A program made the position numbers and the translations under genes. The notes beneath the pieces were generated by a model. It saw only the letters and a program-made list of their open reading frames with translations. It had not been told where the DNA came from and searched no databases. Shown one piece after another: positions 5,669-5,898 of a stretch of 5,898 nucleotides of DNA. Position 1 is the first letter of the stretch. Every line of letters begins with the position of its first letter. The DNA comes from Halorhodospira sp. (GTDB taxonomy: Bacteria > Pseudomonadota > Gammaproteobacteria > Nitrococcales > Halorhodospiraceae): contig SKYL01000304.1 of the NCBI GenBank assembly GCA_007127935.1, positions 1 through 5,898 on the forward strand, in the 5' to 3' direction.

Positions 5669-5898
5669 TGGAATCCGATCGACGTTGGCTCCTCCCCGAC
5701 GGGGTGGATGAGTTGCTGCCGCCGGAGGCCGGGCGCGCCGAGGCGTTGCGCCGCCGGCTCCTCGACCTCTATGCGGCGTGGGGCTATGAACTGGTCATGC
5801 CCCCGTTCATCGAATACCTGGAGTCCCTGCTGACCGGGACCGGCCGCGCCCTCGATCTCCAGACCTTCAAGATCACCGACCAAGTCTCGGGCCGGACC
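5668..5898 (+). CDS. hisZ: ATP phosphoribosyltransferase regulatory subunit HisZ, N-terminal part (3' end outside window)
   Basis: HisZ is a catalytically inactive paralogue of histidyl-tRNA synthetase. It partners the short form of HisG to catalyse and control the first step of histidine biosynthesis. Only 77 codons are in the window. The protein opens RWLLPDGVDELLPPEA (6-21), then an amphipathic helix (AGRAEALRRRLLDLYAAWGY, 21-40), ELVMPPFIEYLESLLTGTG (41-59) and DLQTFKITDQVSGR (63-76). This is the class II synthetase-like fold start as seen in Pseudomonas-type HisZ. The short spacing from the start to LPDG and the wording of these blocks favour HisZ over true HisS. The ATG overlaps the preceding stop (TGATG). 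The presence of hisZ predicts a short-form HisG elsewhere in the genome. purA commonly follows in related genomes but cannot be seen here. Confidence 0.92.
   Translation, partial: MESDRRWLLPDGVDELLPPEAGRAEALRRRLLDLYAAWGYELVMPPFIEYLESLLTGTGRALDLQTFKITDQVSGRT

Noticed and set aside
1..5898. Mobile elements, CRISPR, tRNA/rRNA genes, phage or defence systems
   Set aside because: No inverted-repeat-bounded element, transposase, repeat-spacer array or RNA gene was seen. The window is filled end to end by conserved housekeeping genes in their usual order.

Overview
The window is an ordinary chromosomal segment of a GC-rich (roughly two-thirds G+C by eye) gammaproteobacterium. It carries the classic mutL–miaA–hfq–hflX–hflK–hflC cluster, followed by a DUF2065 (YjeT-like) membrane peptide and hisZ. 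All genes are on the + strand. The hflC–DUF2065–hisZ order and the endonuclease-type MutL C-terminus fit a non-enteric lineage (Pseudomonas- or Ectothiorhodospiraceae-like) better than Escherichia. The exact genus cannot be read from the sequence.

Layout: the window opens inside mutL (C-terminal domain only). Next come complete miaA, hfq, hflX, hflK, hflC and the DUF2065 gene, and the window closes 77 codons into hisZ. Spacing is very tight. mutL/miaA, hflK/hflC and DUF2065/hisZ each share one base between stop and start. hfq/hflX are 8 nt apart and hflC/DUF2065 12 nt apart. Only two gaps have room for control signals: about 119 nt before hfq and 34 nt before hflK. No stretch of more than 300 bases lacks a gene.

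Roles: MutL acts in mismatch repair. MiaA prenylates A37 of tRNAs. Hfq is the sRNA chaperone. HflX is a ribosome-associated GTPase. HflK and HflC form the SPFH-family membrane assembly that surrounds the FtsH protease. HisZ is the regulatory subunit for short-form HisG in histidine synthesis. The cluster therefore mixes DNA repair, RNA metabolism, translation rescue and membrane protein quality control.

I found no new system. The points worth following up are in the non-coding sequence: a near-perfect 10-bp hairpin whose loop holds the hflX stop codon; an AT-rich hfq leader with a bipartite hairpin and a run of ARN triplets beside the ribosome-binding region, which may be an Hfq self-binding site; and a hflX start with no Shine-Dalgarno but a -10-like hexamer at the distance expected for a leaderless transcript.
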